A stretch of DNA of 64,000 bases from Bacillus amyloliquefaciens DSM 7 = ATCC 23350 (GTDB taxonomy: Bacteria > Bacillota > Bacilli > Bacillales > Bacillaceae): positions 1,979,001-2,043,000 of the forward strand of contig NC_014551.1 in the NCBI RefSeq assembly GCF_000196735.1, written 5' to 3'. The notes below the pieces were generated by a model that saw only the letters and a list, made by a program, of their open reading frames with translations, ran no database searches and was not told the DNA's origin. Positions 45,037-55,200 of this stretch are shown here, in pieces. A program made the translations under genes and the position numbers. The stretch's first letter is position 1. Each line of letters begins with the position of its first letter.

Positions 45037-46179
45037 TCACTTCAACAGCTGTCTCGCGATGACCATTCTTTGAATTTCTGACGTTCCCTCGCCAATCTCC
45101 ATCAGCTTTGCGTCACGAAGCATGCGTTCGACCCCGTATTCCTTCATGTATCCGGAACCGCCGTGAATTTGAATGGCCTGAAGGCACGTTCTGACGGCCA
45201 TTTCTGAAGCATAGAGCTTGGCGAATGCCGCTTCTTTCGTAAATGGCAGGTTTTGATCCTTCAGCCATGCCGCTTTAAGCACCATTTGTCTGGCAAGGTC
45301 AATTTCCATCGCCATGTCAGCGAGTTTAAATTGAATGGCTTGAAATGATGAGATCGGGCTGCCGAACTGCTTGCGTTCTTTCGCATATGACAGAGACGCC
45401 TCCAATGCCCCTTGAGCGATACCGACAGCAAGCGCCGCAATTGAAATCCGTCCGCCGTCTAACGTATATAAAAATTGTTTAAACCCCTTCTCAGGATCGC
45501 CAAGCAGGTTGTCGGCAGGCACCCTGACATCTTCCAGCACAAGTTCGGCCGTATCCGATCCTCTCACACCCATCTTGTCGTACGGGTTTGTGATCGTAAA
45601 TCCCGGTGTGTCTGTCGGAACAATGAGGGCTGAGATGATCGGTTTTCCGGCGGAGTTCTTTCCCGTCACGGCGGTGACAATGACCGTGCGGGCGTAATTG
45701 GCGTTTGTGATCCAGCATTTCTCACCGTTTATTACATAGTCATCGCCTTTTTTCTCGGCTTTTGTCTGTGTTCCGCCAGCGTCTGAACCGGCATTTGGCT
45801 CTGTCAGCCCGAATGATCCGAGCGCTTTTCCGGAAGCAAGCGGAGTAAGGTGTTCTTGTTTTTGCTGTTCAGTACCGAAATAGTATAATGGGCTTGCGCC
45901 GAGTGACACGGCCGCCGCGTAGCTTAGCCCCGTGCTTCCGCAGGCTTTTCCGATTTCTTCAACCGCTATTGCATATGAAATGGTGTCACCGCCCGCCCCG
46001 CCGTATTCTTCCGGAAACGGAATTCCGAGCAGACCGAGTTCGCCTATTTTTTTAAATGTGTCTGCCGGGAAGACGGCTGATTGATCAACCTCATGGGCTT
46101 TCGGGGCAATTTCATTTTTGGCAAAATCTCTGACCATTTCGCGCACCAGCTGCTGTTCTTTTGTCAGTTGAAAATTCAT
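45037..46179 (-). CDS. yngJ: Acyl-CoA dehydrogenase YngJ (isovaleryl-CoA dehydrogenase role)
   Basis: FAD-dependent acyl-CoA dehydrogenase of 380 residues, first gene of the operon, behind GGAGG. FGLTEPNAGSDA and KCWITNA are the FAD/substrate signatures, and QIHGGSGYMKEYGVER plus IGEGTSEIQ mark the C-terminal half. Operon context suggests oxidation of isovaleryl-CoA to methylcrotonyl-CoA. The glutamate in EGT is at the position of the catalytic base of short/medium-chain enzymes, whereas classic isovaleryl-CoA dehydrogenases use a different Glu, so substrate is not certain. In B. subtilis this operon is transcribed by the mother-cell factor sigma-E; I could not place a confident sigma-E promoter in 46180-46271. 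Confidence 0.9.
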   Translation of the reverse strand: MNFQLTKEQQLVREMVRDFAKNEIAPKAHEVDQSAVFPADTFKKIGELGLLGIPFPEEYGGAGGDTISYAIAVEEIGKACGSTGLSYAAAVSLGASPLYYFGTEQQKQEHLTPLASGKALGSFGLTEPNAGSDAGGTQTKAEKKGDDYVINGEKCWITNANYARTVIVTAVTGKNSAGKPIISALIVPTDTPGFTITNPYDKMGVRGSDTAELVLEDVRVPADNLLGDPEKGFKQFLYTLDGGRISIAALAVGIAQGALEASLSYAKERKQFGSPISSFQAIQFKLADMAMEIDLARQMVLKAAWLKDQNLPFTKEAAFAKLYASEMAVRTCLQAIQIHGGSGYMKEYGVERMLRDAKLMEIGEGTSEIQRMVIARQLLK

Positions 46180-46271
46180 TAATCTTCCTCCTTCTGCTGC
46201 TTTCTACATTTTATTAATGGGGGTCTTTATTCATTCCATTCAAATAAAGTCTGAACATTCCGACTCATCTG

Positions 46272-46306
46272 CAAAAAAACTGACAGCTCAGGAGCTGTCA
46301 GTTTTG
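46272..46306 (-). terminator. Intrinsic terminator of yngK
   Basis: Perfect 10-bp stem CTGACAGCTC / GAGCTGTCAG with a 2-nt apparent loop centre, A-run on the left and T-run on the right, 9 nt past the yngK stop. It separates yngK from the yngJ operon. Confidence 0.88.
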
Positions 46307-46314
46307 TAAAAATG

Positions 46315-47859
46315 TTATTTAACCGTCCGTTTTGCGGAGGGACGGCTCTCATGGTGGAGCCTGTCAACGGAAGTAACGATATAGGTGCAGGCGCCTTTCG
46401 CCCGGATATCAGTATCAGTATCTGAAAATGTTTGCGTCCGTGACGCTGTTTTTCTGACTGTATCCACTAAATAAGGCTGCTTTCCCTTTTCTGCGCGGTA
46501 AATGGCGTAATAAGCCGTTTTCTTACCGTTGGATTTCGCATCTTCGATATAGAGTGTATTGCCTGAAGCATTTTTTTCCGCTCGTTTGACAGCCGGCTTT
46601 TTTAAAGCGGAATGTCCAAGCCATGGCATCTCGGGAATTAATGCTGGACGGCTGTACATGTCTTTGAGCAAACGGCTTTTCACATTGAGCGGATTACGGT
46701 TCAGATCCTTTAAACTGAAATGCATGCTGCCTTTAACCCATGCCGATCCCCTGTTAAGAGCAATCTGTCTTCCGTATTCCTCCGGGTCGGCCCAGGCAGG
46801 ATCAGCGTTGTTATTGATTTTATAAGCCGCCTGCCCGATATATAAATGCACCGGGCGATTGTTCACTTCTTTCCCCCACCAATCCGTCAAGACGTCATAT
46901 GCTGCTGCTTTAAACCCGATGCTCCAGTAAATCTGCGGTGCGATGTAATCAATATATCCTTTTTGGATCCATTCTCTTGTGTCAGCGTATAAGTCATCGT
47001 AGTTCCGCACCCCGGCGGCCGTTTTGGAGCCTGTCGGGTCATCTGCGGCGTTTCTCCATACGCCGAACGGGCTGATTCCGAATTTGACATAAGGTTTTTC
47101 TCGTTTAATGGTCTGATTGATCTCTTTTACAAGACGGTTGACGTTATCCCTGCGCCAGTCATCAATTGATGCAAAGTGAGCTTTTCCGTACCGTTCGTAT
47201 TCCGCCTGATCGGGGAATTCCTGTCCGGCAATTTTATAAGGATAAAAATAATCATCCATATGAACCGCATCAATGTCATAACGGCTGACCACCTCTTTGA
47301 TCCCATCCGTTATAAATTGCCTTACTTCCGGAATGCCCGGATTATAATACAGCTGGTTTCCATATGCAGCGACCCAGTCCGGATGGGAACGGGCGGGATG
47401 ATCACTTGAAAGCGCATTCAAATTTGTGTGATTCATCGTGATCCGGTAAGGATTGAACCAAGCATGGAATTCAAGATTCCGTTTGTGTGTCTCTTCAACT
47501 AAAAAAGCAAGCGGATCGTACCCCGGATTTTTACCTTGAGTTCCTGTCAAATACTCTGACCAAGGTCCGTAATCTGATGGATAAAAAGCATCAGCCGTCG
47601 GCTTAATTTGGACGATAACGGCGTTCATCCCCATTGCCTGAACGTCATCCAGCAGCTTGCTGTATTCTTTTTTTTGCTCATCAGGTGACAGCCCTTTTTT
47701 AGAGGGCCAGTCGATATTGGTGACAGACGCGATCCATACGGCTCTCATTTCTCTCTCCGGCTGAGTGCCGCTTGCTTTTGCTGATGCTGACATTGTAAAG
47801 ATGCCGGCTGTCAGTAAAACGGCCAAAAACCATATCATGCTGGAACGGCAGCCTTTCAT
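46315..47859 (-). CDS. yngK: Exported glycosyl hydrolase-like protein YngK (GHL10/DUF187)
   Basis: 514 residues with an N-terminal signal peptide (hydrophobic 8-25, cleavage likely after ASA near 28). The body is a GHL10-type TIM barrel: MRAVWIASVTNIDWPSKKG at its start, FHAWFNPYRI, HMDDYFYPY with adjacent Asp residues suited to catalysis, and FGISPFGVWRN. The C-terminal 110 residues look like a fibronectin III-like domain. The substrate is unknown; a cell-envelope or exopolysaccharide glycan is a guess. AGGGGG precedes the ATG. Own terminator downstream; yngL terminator upstream, so monocistronic. Confidence 0.88.
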   Translation of the reverse strand: MKGCRSSMIWFLAVLLTAGIFTMSASAKASGTQPEREMRAVWIASVTNIDWPSKKGLSPDEQKKEYSKLLDDVQAMGMNAVIVQIKPTADAFYPSDYGPWSEYLTGTQGKNPGYDPLAFLVEETHKRNLEFHAWFNPYRITMNHTNLNALSSDHPARSHPDWVAAYGNQLYYNPGIPEVRQFITDGIKEVVSRYDIDAVHMDDYFYPYKIAGQEFPDQAEYERYGKAHFASIDDWRRDNVNRLVKEINQTIKREKPYVKFGISPFGVWRNAADDPTGSKTAAGVRNYDDLYADTREWIQKGYIDYIAPQIYWSIGFKAAAYDVLTDWWGKEVNNRPVHLYIGQAAYKINNNADPAWADPEEYGRQIALNRGSAWVKGSMHFSLKDLNRNPLNVKSRLLKDMYSRPALIPEMPWLGHSALKKPAVKRAEKNASGNTLYIEDAKSNGKKTAYYAIYRAEKGKQPYLVDTVRKTASRTQTFSDTDTDIRAKGACTYIVTSVDRLHHESRPSAKRTVK

Positions 47860-47951
47860 GTTTTTCCCCCTCTCTGCTTTACGGTATTCCGAAGCATTCC
47901 GGGCGGTGAATCAGAAAGTCTTCTTTGCTCCTCTAAGACTAAAAGAGAAAG

Positions 47952-47993
47952 AAAAAAGTCCTAAAGCGAAACAAATCGCTTCAGGACTTTTTA
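47952..47993 (-). terminator. Intrinsic terminator overlapping the yngL stop
   Basis: Stem AAGTCCTgAAGCG / CGCTTtAGGACTT with an 8-nt loop and a T-run on the minus strand. The yngL stop codon lies inside the ascending arm. Confidence 0.88.
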
Positions 47994-48361
47994 TGTTTTA
48001 TGGCGGCCAGCACGTCAATGACCTTCGTTCCGACGCCGACGCAAGTCTCAAGAATGGCCTGCGCTCCGGCAATGGACAAAATGAAAATAACCGGATGAGC
48101 AAAGCGGGGCCAGACCAAATAGCAGATGCCGATTAATATGGCGCACCAGACACCCGCACACCAATAACATTGCAGCATATAACCGAATGTGGAGGACGGG
48201 ACTTTTTTTTGCACGGTGCGCCCGTTTTGATCGACGGTTTTTTCTTGCTTTAAAAAGGGTTTTCTTATGAATTCCGTAATCTTATCAAATACAATTAAAT
48301 GGGTCAGCCGGTAGCTGGCAAGGATGATCATTACATACGTAAGCCAAGATAGGTTCGTCAT
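47981..48361 (-). CDS. yngL: DUF1360 membrane protein YngL
   Basis: 126-residue protein of unknown function with about three hydrophobic segments (near 6-24, 63-82 and 86-105) and an invariant-looking YMLQCYWCAGVWCA segment, matching the DUF1360 family found in Bacillus spore and coat contexts. GGAGG is 6 nt before the ATG. It starts 72 nt after the terminal fengycin synthetase; no terminator was seen in that gap, so it may be partly cotranscribed with the NRPS genes. Confidence 0.85.
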   Translation of the reverse strand: MTNLSWLTYVMIILASYRLTHLIVFDKITEFIRKPFLKQEKTVDQNGRTVQKKVPSSTFGYMLQCYWCAGVWCAILIGICYLVWPRFAHPVIFILSIAGAQAILETCVGVGTKVIDVLAAIKHKKS

Positions 48362-48433
48362 GACAAGCCTCCAAAAAACTGGGTTTGATTCCCCTATCTT
48401 GCCCTCTGTCTTCTTGAACCATTCTGCCGGATG

Positions 48434-51400
48434 TTACAGATTCCGTTCCAAGCGTCTGCCGCTGTTTGCAACGATCTCCAGTATGACCTCAGCATTTTGG
48501 TGTGCAAAGGCCGGTTCAAACATATCTTTATGGGCGCCCTCGCCTTGATATTCCTGATAGAGACCCGTTGTGGCGCCTTCCCATTTCTTCGGCTCGGGCT
48601 TATCGCTGTGCTCTTCCTTTATGCCGGCCTCAATAAAGTGGAGGTTTGCCGCGATTTGGCCGTCATTTATCAGTTCCGCCCAGTACGTTTGATAGCCCTC
48701 TGTCTTTTTGATGACCGCTTCTCTGACCGCTTCCGGGACATTTTCGGCTGTTGCGTTCATTGGCTGCGGCGGAAGTGCGTCAAGCTTTCTGTACGCGTCT
48801 GCGATAATGACATCGCTGACTTTTAAGCCCCGTTTTTCCATCGCTTTTGCCGCCTCAAATGCCGTATTGCCGCCTGCCGAATATCCGAAGAGGATATAAG
48901 GGCCTTCCGGCTGGATTTCCAGCATTTTATCAATGTATTGTTCCATTCTGCTGTCTTCTTCAATAAAGTTAAAGCCGTACACAGCAGCCCGTCCATTTAA
49001 TGCCGCCGCAAGATCTTTGAAGAAAATCCCGAAACCTGAGATAGGCGGAAAACAGAAAAGATTGCGTCCTTTCGGCTGATTCAGTCTGCTGATATGCTGT
49101 TCGGCAGCTTCTGATAGTTTGCTGGAATACAGTTTTTCAGCCAATTGCTCAATTGTCGGATATTCAAATATCATTTCAATCGGCACATCCATCTGCTGCC
49201 TCGTCTTCAGCTGATGAATGACTTGCAATGCTTTTAAAGAGTGGCCGCCCAGCTCAAAGAAGTCATCCTGTATGCCCAGCTCCCCGCAGCCGAGGATCGG
49301 CGTCCAAATGTCGATCAGCTCACGCTCGACCCAGTTTCGGGGCGGAACGGCTTTTGATGAGGCTTTTTTTCGTTCTGGCGTAGGCAGTCTGCGGCGGTCC
49401 ACTTTGCCGTTTGCGGTTAGCGGCATACGGTCAAGCTTAGTCACATACTGCGGAATCATATAGTCGGGAAGCGACCTTGCCAATAGGGATCGAATGGTCC
49501 TTTCTTCAATATGTGCGCCCGTATAATACGCGCATAGAATGGCTTCTTGTCCTTCTTGTGACACGGTGACAGCCGCTTCCCTGATCCCGTCAATTTCAGT
49601 CAGCCGCGCTTCAATTTCGGCCGGCTCGATCCGCTTCCCGCGAATCTTGAATTGGCGGTCGATACGGCTGATGTACCCGATGCTTCCATCAGGCAGCCAG
49701 TGCGCCAAGTCGCCTGTTCTGTAGATTTTTTCTTCAGGGTGAATCGGGTGGCTGACAAATGCTTCACTTGTTAATTCAGGCCTGTTTAAGTAGCCTTTGG
49801 CAACCCCGTCACCGCCGACGCAAAGCTCACCCGGCACGCCGATCGGCGCAAGCCCGCCATTTTTATCGATAATGAATGCGGTTGAATTGCTGATCGGTTT
49901 TCCGATTGGGATCGGCTGAGAAAAATCATGCGTGATTTCGTAAAAGGTGGAAAACGTCGTATTTTCCGTCGGTCCGTATATGTTATAAAGGCTGAGATTC
50001 GGGCAGCGGTGTCTGACCTTATTGATGAGTGCCGGCGACAAAGCTTCTCCGCCGACATATAAGGTGTGCAATCCGGAAAACATCTCCGGGTCTGCCTGGG
50101 CGAACTGGTTAAAAAGCGCCGTAGTCAAAAACAGAATCGTAATACGGTTGGCAGAAAGATAGCTGCCGAACCTCTCAGGGGCAAGCATTGTCGAGCGGTC
50201 AACCACATGAAGGCATGCCCCGTTTAAAAGCGCTCCGAATATTTCAAACGTCACTGCGTCAAAACCGATGGACCCTGTCAGAATGAGACGATCCGTCGTG
50301 CCGGCCGACGAGTAATTGCTGTTTGACACGAGTGATACGACGTTTCGGTTGGAAATCATCACGCCCTTTGGTTTTCCTGTTGAACCGGATGTATACATAA
50401 TATAGGCAAGGTCATCAGGTGCTGTAACGGTATTCAGCTTTCTCATGTCAGCGGTTTGTTTCTCAGCTGCAACCGGGATTGAAATGATACTGGAAAAGTC
50501 AATGTCAGTCTCAATCCCTTTTTGTACCGTTAACAGCTGTGCCCCGCTCTCACTGAGCATATCGGCGATTCTGTCGGAAGGCAGATCTGCATCAAGCGGA
50601 AGGTACGTCCCTCCCGCTTTTAATACAGCGAGAACAGCGATGATAAATTCCGGTGAGCGTTCGGCCAGAATCCCGGCGATTCCCTTTTGCGTCAAACCGT
50701 TTTCCAGCAGGATGCCGGCGAATTCAGTTGACCGTTCATCAAGCTCCCGGTACGTCAACGTCAGCCCGCCGGCGTGCAGCGCCTGATGATCCGGAGTTTT
50801 TTCCGCCTGCCGGCTGAACAGGCTGATGATGCTTTCATCTCTTTCATAAGTTGTTTTCGTATCATTAAATTCGCCGATTATTCTTGATTTTTCCTTTTGT
50901 CCGAGCATCGGAAGCCGGTCAGCCGGAACATCGGGATTGAAGGCGGCGCCGCGCAGGGCTTCTTCTAAATGTCCTTTTACGCTCTCTATCCATACTTCAT
51001 CATAAACATTCGCATTGTAGCTGAATTTGATGAGCAGCTCATCGCCGGGCGCTATGATCAGGTTAAAATCGTAGCCTGATTGTTCCGACACGTTGACATT
51101 CCCGATTCGAAACGGTGCATCCGATTCCTTTTCCGCGTCTTTCATCTGCTGCTGAATCGGATAATTTTCAAACACGATGATATGGTCGATTAAATCCTGT
51201 TTCAGCTCAGTCTGAGATTGGATGTCAGCAAGCGGATGGTAGCTGAACGCCTCTGAATCAAGCATTTCTTTCTGGCAGCGGCCCAGCAGTTCTCTAAAGC
51301 TTTCATCACCGGTTTTGATGCGTACCGGCACGGTATTGATAAACAGCCCGATCATGTTTTCCACTCCGGCAATAACGGAAGGCCGCCCTGATACGACGGC

Positions 51401-52240
51401 TCCGAAAACGGCATCGTCCGTCCGATTGTAGCGCTGCAGCATCAGGCCCCATACGGTCTGCATAAGCACCGCGAGTGTAGCACCCTCTTCTTTGGCAATG
51501 GTTTTCAGCTTGGCTGTCAGGTTTTCGTCTAAAGAAAACAGCAGCTCCTTCTTCCGGTAGCCTTTTTCCTCCGGGGGACGGGCCGATATTTTCGGGAGTC
51601 CTGAGGGTGTCTCACAGTCCGATAAATATCCTTTCCAATAATCAGAAGCTGCGTCTTTGTCCTGATCAGTCAGCCATGTAATATACGTGCTGTAAGGCTT
51701 TGCGGGCGCCAGTGTGACGGGCGAACCTGATTCAATCGTCTTGTAAATATGCATAAATTCTTGAAGGACGATGCCGAGGCACCAGCCGTCCATGAGGATG
51801 TGATGATGGCTCCAGACACATACATATTCTTCGTCTGCCGTTTTAAACAAAGAAACACGCATCAGCATATCCTTTTGCAAATCGAAGCCTTTTAAGCGGT
51901 CACGTTCCTTAAACTGCTGTATAAAGCTGTTTTGTCCCGCTTCATCCAAATGTGTAAGATCTTCGCTGCGCAATCGGAATTCCCGCTCACGCAGCACGAC
52001 TTGGCGGGGTCCGTTCAGCTGAGCGACATGAGGTAAAAAAACCGTTCTGAAAATGTCATGGCGGCTGATGACAGACTGCACGCTTTGTTCAAACAATTCC
52101 GGACGAAGCCGGCCTTTTATGGTGAAGACGGATTGCTCGATATATGCAGACCCCTCCTTTTGCAGAAAGGAATGGAAAAGCATTCCTTCCTGCATTCGGC
52201 TGAGGGGATAAATGTTTTGGATATTTTTCGTTTTGTCCAT
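48434..52240 (-). CDS. ppsE: Terminal fengycin/plipastatin synthetase (Ile module plus thioesterase)
   Basis: One-module NRPS of 1268 residues (FenB in F29-3 naming, FenE in FZB42 naming): C 1-440 (HHHILMDGW about 148), A 460-960 ([11 protein letters not shown] about 621), PCP ([10 protein letters not shown], Ser about 1000), thioesterase 1040-1268 (GYSAGG, Ser about 1120). The A pocket reads DAFFYGITFK, the published fengycin Ile signature. All catalytic motifs are intact. The ATG at 52240 has GGGAGG 5 nt upstream and begins 19 nt after the previous stop; a longer frame to 52285 would overlap upstream and lacks a site. In a full cluster it takes the nonapeptide from PpsD and forms the Ile-to-Tyr3 lactone. 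Here only one hybrid synthetase precedes it, so its natural nonapeptide substrate cannot form. Confidence 0.94.
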   Translation of the reverse strand: MDKTKNIQNIYPLSRMQEGMLFHSFLQKEGSAYIEQSVFTIKGRLRPELFEQSVQSVISRHDIFRTVFLPHVAQLNGPRQVVLREREFRLRSEDLTHLDEAGQNSFIQQFKERDRLKGFDLQKDMLMRVSLFKTADEEYVCVWSHHHILMDGWCLGIVLQEFMHIYKTIESGSPVTLAPAKPYSTYITWLTDQDKDAASDYWKGYLSDCETPSGLPKISARPPEEKGYRKKELLFSLDENLTAKLKTIAKEEGATLAVLMQTVWGLMLQRYNRTDDAVFGAVVSGRPSVIAGVENMIGLFINTVPVRIKTGDESFRELLGRCQKEMLDSEAFSYHPLADIQSQTELKQDLIDHIIVFENYPIQQQMKDAEKESDAPFRIGNVNVSEQSGYDFNLIIAPGDELLIKFSYNANVYDEVWIESVKGHLEEALRGAAFNPDVPADRLPMLGQKEKSRIIGEFNDTKTTYERDESIISLFSRQAEKTPDHQALHAGGLTLTYRELDERSTEFAGILLENGLTQKGIAGILAERSPEFIIAVLAVLKAGGTYLPLDADLPSDRIADMLSESGAQLLTVQKGIETDIDFSSIISIPVAAEKQTADMRKLNTVTAPDDLAYIMYTSGSTGKPKGVMISNRNVVSLVSNSNYSSAGTTDRLILTGSIGFDAVTFEIFGALLNGACLHVVDRSTMLAPERFGSYLSANRITILFLTTALFNQFAQADPEMFSGLHTLYVGGEALSPALINKVRHRCPNLSLYNIYGPTENTTFSTFYEITHDFSQPIPIGKPISNSTAFIIDKNGGLAPIGVPGELCVGGDGVAKGYLNRPELTSEAFVSHPIHPEEKIYRTGDLAHWLPDGSIGYISRIDRQFKIRGKRIEPAEIEARLTEIDGIREAAVTVSQEGQEAILCAYYTGAHIEERTIRSLLARSLPDYMIPQYVTKLDRMPLTANGKVDRRRLPTPERKKASSKAVPPRNWVERELIDIWTPILGCGELGIQDDFFELGGHSLKALQVIHQLKTRQQMDVPIEMIFEYPTIEQLAEKLYSSKLSEAAEQHISRLNQPKGRNLFCFPPISGFGIFFKDLAAALNGRAAVYGFNFIEEDSRMEQYIDKMLEIQPEGPYILFGYSAGGNTAFEAAKAMEKRGLKVSDVIIADAYRKLDALPPQPMNATAENVPEAVREAVIKKTEGYQTYWAELINDGQIAANLHFIEAGIKEEHSDKPEPKKWEGATTGLYQEYQGEGAHKDMFEPAFAHQNAEVILEIVANSGRRLERNL

Positions 52241-52259
52241 GTTTTCCTCCCGCTCGGTT

Positions 52260-55200
52260 TTAGTGAAAGCTGAGTAAGTCGGCAATATCCTGTAATGCTT
52301 CCTCAGTCAGCTCCCGATCATCAAAATCAGTGACCGTTTTCTCCGTATCGGTTTTGCCGAGGCAGTGTTCCGACAGTTTCAAGAGAAAATACCGGCAGCT
52401 TTCGGACAGCCGTTCGATCGTATCTTGCCGGAAGCGTCCTGTATCATAGGACATGTTAACGGTTATCCGGCCTTGTGCCGCAATCGCGCTGATCTCAAGT
52501 GACTGCTCCCGTTTCCATGTATCCGTCATATCATCTCCGCCTCCCAAAGGAGAAAACAGAAATGCGTCAGGCTGTTCGGTTTCTGCCGGATTCCCGCCGG
52601 GCGCATCGAATTGTCCGAGATAGTTAAAGCTGATCTCAGGTGCTTTCCCGAAGGTCATCCCGGCAAGCTTCGGCGGGGTCAAATATTTGAGGACGCCGTA
52701 TCCGTTCCCTTTCTCCGGAATGCGCCGCAATGTGTCTTTGACAGTTTTCAATGTGCGAATTTCATATTCTTCAAGAGGTTCATAAGCCCCGCTCCGGAAA
52801 AGCACCGGGTAAATGGAAGTGAACCACCCTACCGTTCTGCTGATATCCGCACCGCCCTGCTCCGTTTGGCGTCCGTGTCCTTCAAGGGCAATTTTCAAAG
52901 CATGCCGCGGCGACCATTTTTGAACAGCCAGTACGGCGGAAGCCAAAAGTATATCTTGCGTATCCGTATTGTAGGCGCTGTGCACATCTCTCAGCAGGGC
53001 GTCTGTTTCACTTTCCGTCAATGTGAAAGATACCGTGTTTCGTTTTTTCGCAGAAGCTTGATATAGATCTGCCTGCTCGTAAGGGAGACTTTCTGTTTCA
53101 TAGTGTTCAATCTCCCGCCAATACTCCGCCTGCTGAAGCAGCTGCCGGCTTTCGGCGTAATCGGCCAGCTGCTCCGTATATGTTTTGAATGACACTGTTT
53201 TCGGAGGAAGATTGATTTCCTTTCCTGAAGCCGCCTGTTCATAGACAGAAGCCAAGTCTTCCAGTAAAATCCGCCATGACATCCCGTCGACGGCGAGATG
53301 ATGGACGGAAAGAAATAAGTAATCTTCCGATTCAGAGCGGAACAGCCCCGCCTGTACCAGCGGCCCGTTCTCTAAATCCATGTTTCTTTGAAGCTCTGAA
53401 ACGCGGCGCTTTATAAAACGTTCTTTTTCATGCTCTTCGCCTGACACTTCTAAAATAGCCAGGTTGTAAAGCTGCTCATCTGCGAGATCAGCCGGTCTGT
53501 TGAAGAGGAAAAAGCCTTTCTCTCCATCTTTTTTGCACACAAGTCGCAAGGCATCATGATGAACGGTAATGGCTTTTAACGTTTTCCTTAAGGCCTCTTC
53601 ATCTATTGGATTTTTTCTCGTCAGCATAACGGATTGGTTAAAATGGTTTGCTTCCGTCATGTCTTGTGTGAAGAACCATTTTTGAACAGGCGACCACTTC
53701 ACTTCTCCTTGTGCGGGAGCTTGGCTGACCGGCTGCCGCTCTGTACGGACATAAGGCGCCAGCTCTTTAATTGTAGGCCGGCTGAAAATGTCTTTTACAG
53801 CTATCTGTTTTCCTGCCTGGTGTAATCGTGCCGATACTTGCAGGGCTTTGTTGGAATCGCCGCCAAGCTCAAAAAATGATTGATCCGCTGCAATATTTTC
53901 AGTTCCGAGCACTTCGCTCCAAATCGCTGCCAGCTCTTTTTCAATGGCGCCGGCAGGTTCCGTAAACGCCCGTCCCGTCTGTGCTTTTTTCCGCGGCTCA
54001 GGAAGCGCGCGGCGGTCAAGCTTCCCGTTTGGTGTGACAGGCAGTGACTCAAGCGTTTCAAAGAACGCCGGCACCATATAAGCGGGCATTTCATTTCTGA
54101 GCGCCTGCTGCACGGTTTCGCTGTCTGTTCCTTCTTCTGTCACGATATAAGCGCATAGTTCCGTTTGGCCTGCTGATGCGGGCTGAGCGGTGACGGCTGC
54201 TTCTTTAACGCCTTTTATGCCTGTTAAGGCGGCCTCAATTTCTTTCAGCTCCACCCGGTAGCCTCTGATTTTGACTTGCTCGTCCATTCGGCCGATATAT
54301 TGCAGCGTGCCGTCCGGCAGCCATTTTGCCAGATCGCCCGTCCGGTACATGCGCTGATTCTTACGAAACGGATCTTGGACGAAGGCTTGAGCCGTTTGCT
54401 GAGGAAGATTACGGTACCCTCTTGCAAGGCCGGAACCCGAGATGCAAAGTTCCCCTGTTACACCGATCGGCTGCGGATGATCTCCGTTTAAAATATAAAC
54501 TTGTGAATGATCAATCGGCCGGCCGATCGTAATGTCCTCATTTTGTTCTATATGCCTTGCCGCTGTAGTAGCGACGCTGTTTTCCGTCGGGCCGTACTCG
54601 TTGGCAAGCTCCGTATGAGGACAAACCGATAAACTGCGGCTGATAATGTTTTGATCGACAGCTTCTCCCGCTAATGTGACAAACCGGAGAGACTCGGCAT
54701 CTCCCGGCTCTAGTACGTCAAGCAGTGTACGGTACAGCACAGGAACAATAATCATGTGTGTGATGCGCTGCGAAGCGAGATAGTGTTTAATGGCAAGAAT
54801 ATCTTTCGCTTCATCTTCAGCTAAAACGGCCACTTTCGCACCGGAAATCAGCGGTGTGAACATACTTGTTACAAATCCGTCAAAGGAAAATGAAAAGAGC
54901 TGAAGAACGGTATCTTTCTCATTCAGATCATAAAAACTGCTTCGCCATTGAAGCGTTTGGCTGACGGATCGATGTTCAACCATCACCCCTTTCGGCCTTC
55001 CTGTCGTCCCGGACGTATAAATGATGTAAGCCAAATCCCCCGGCGCTGACAGTGACTGAACCGGTGAAGCGTCCGATTCTTTTATATCTTCCAGCGCGAG
55101 TACTTCACCGTTGAAACCGTCAGGCACTTGATCTATCGCATCGTCTACGGTAAGGAGAAGCGCTGTGCCGCTGTCTGCGATGATATATTGCTTGCGATCC

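Noticed and set aside
46180..46271. Sigma-E promoter for yngJ
   Set aside because: Expected from B. subtilis knowledge, but no -35/-10 pair of proper spacing could be placed with confidence.
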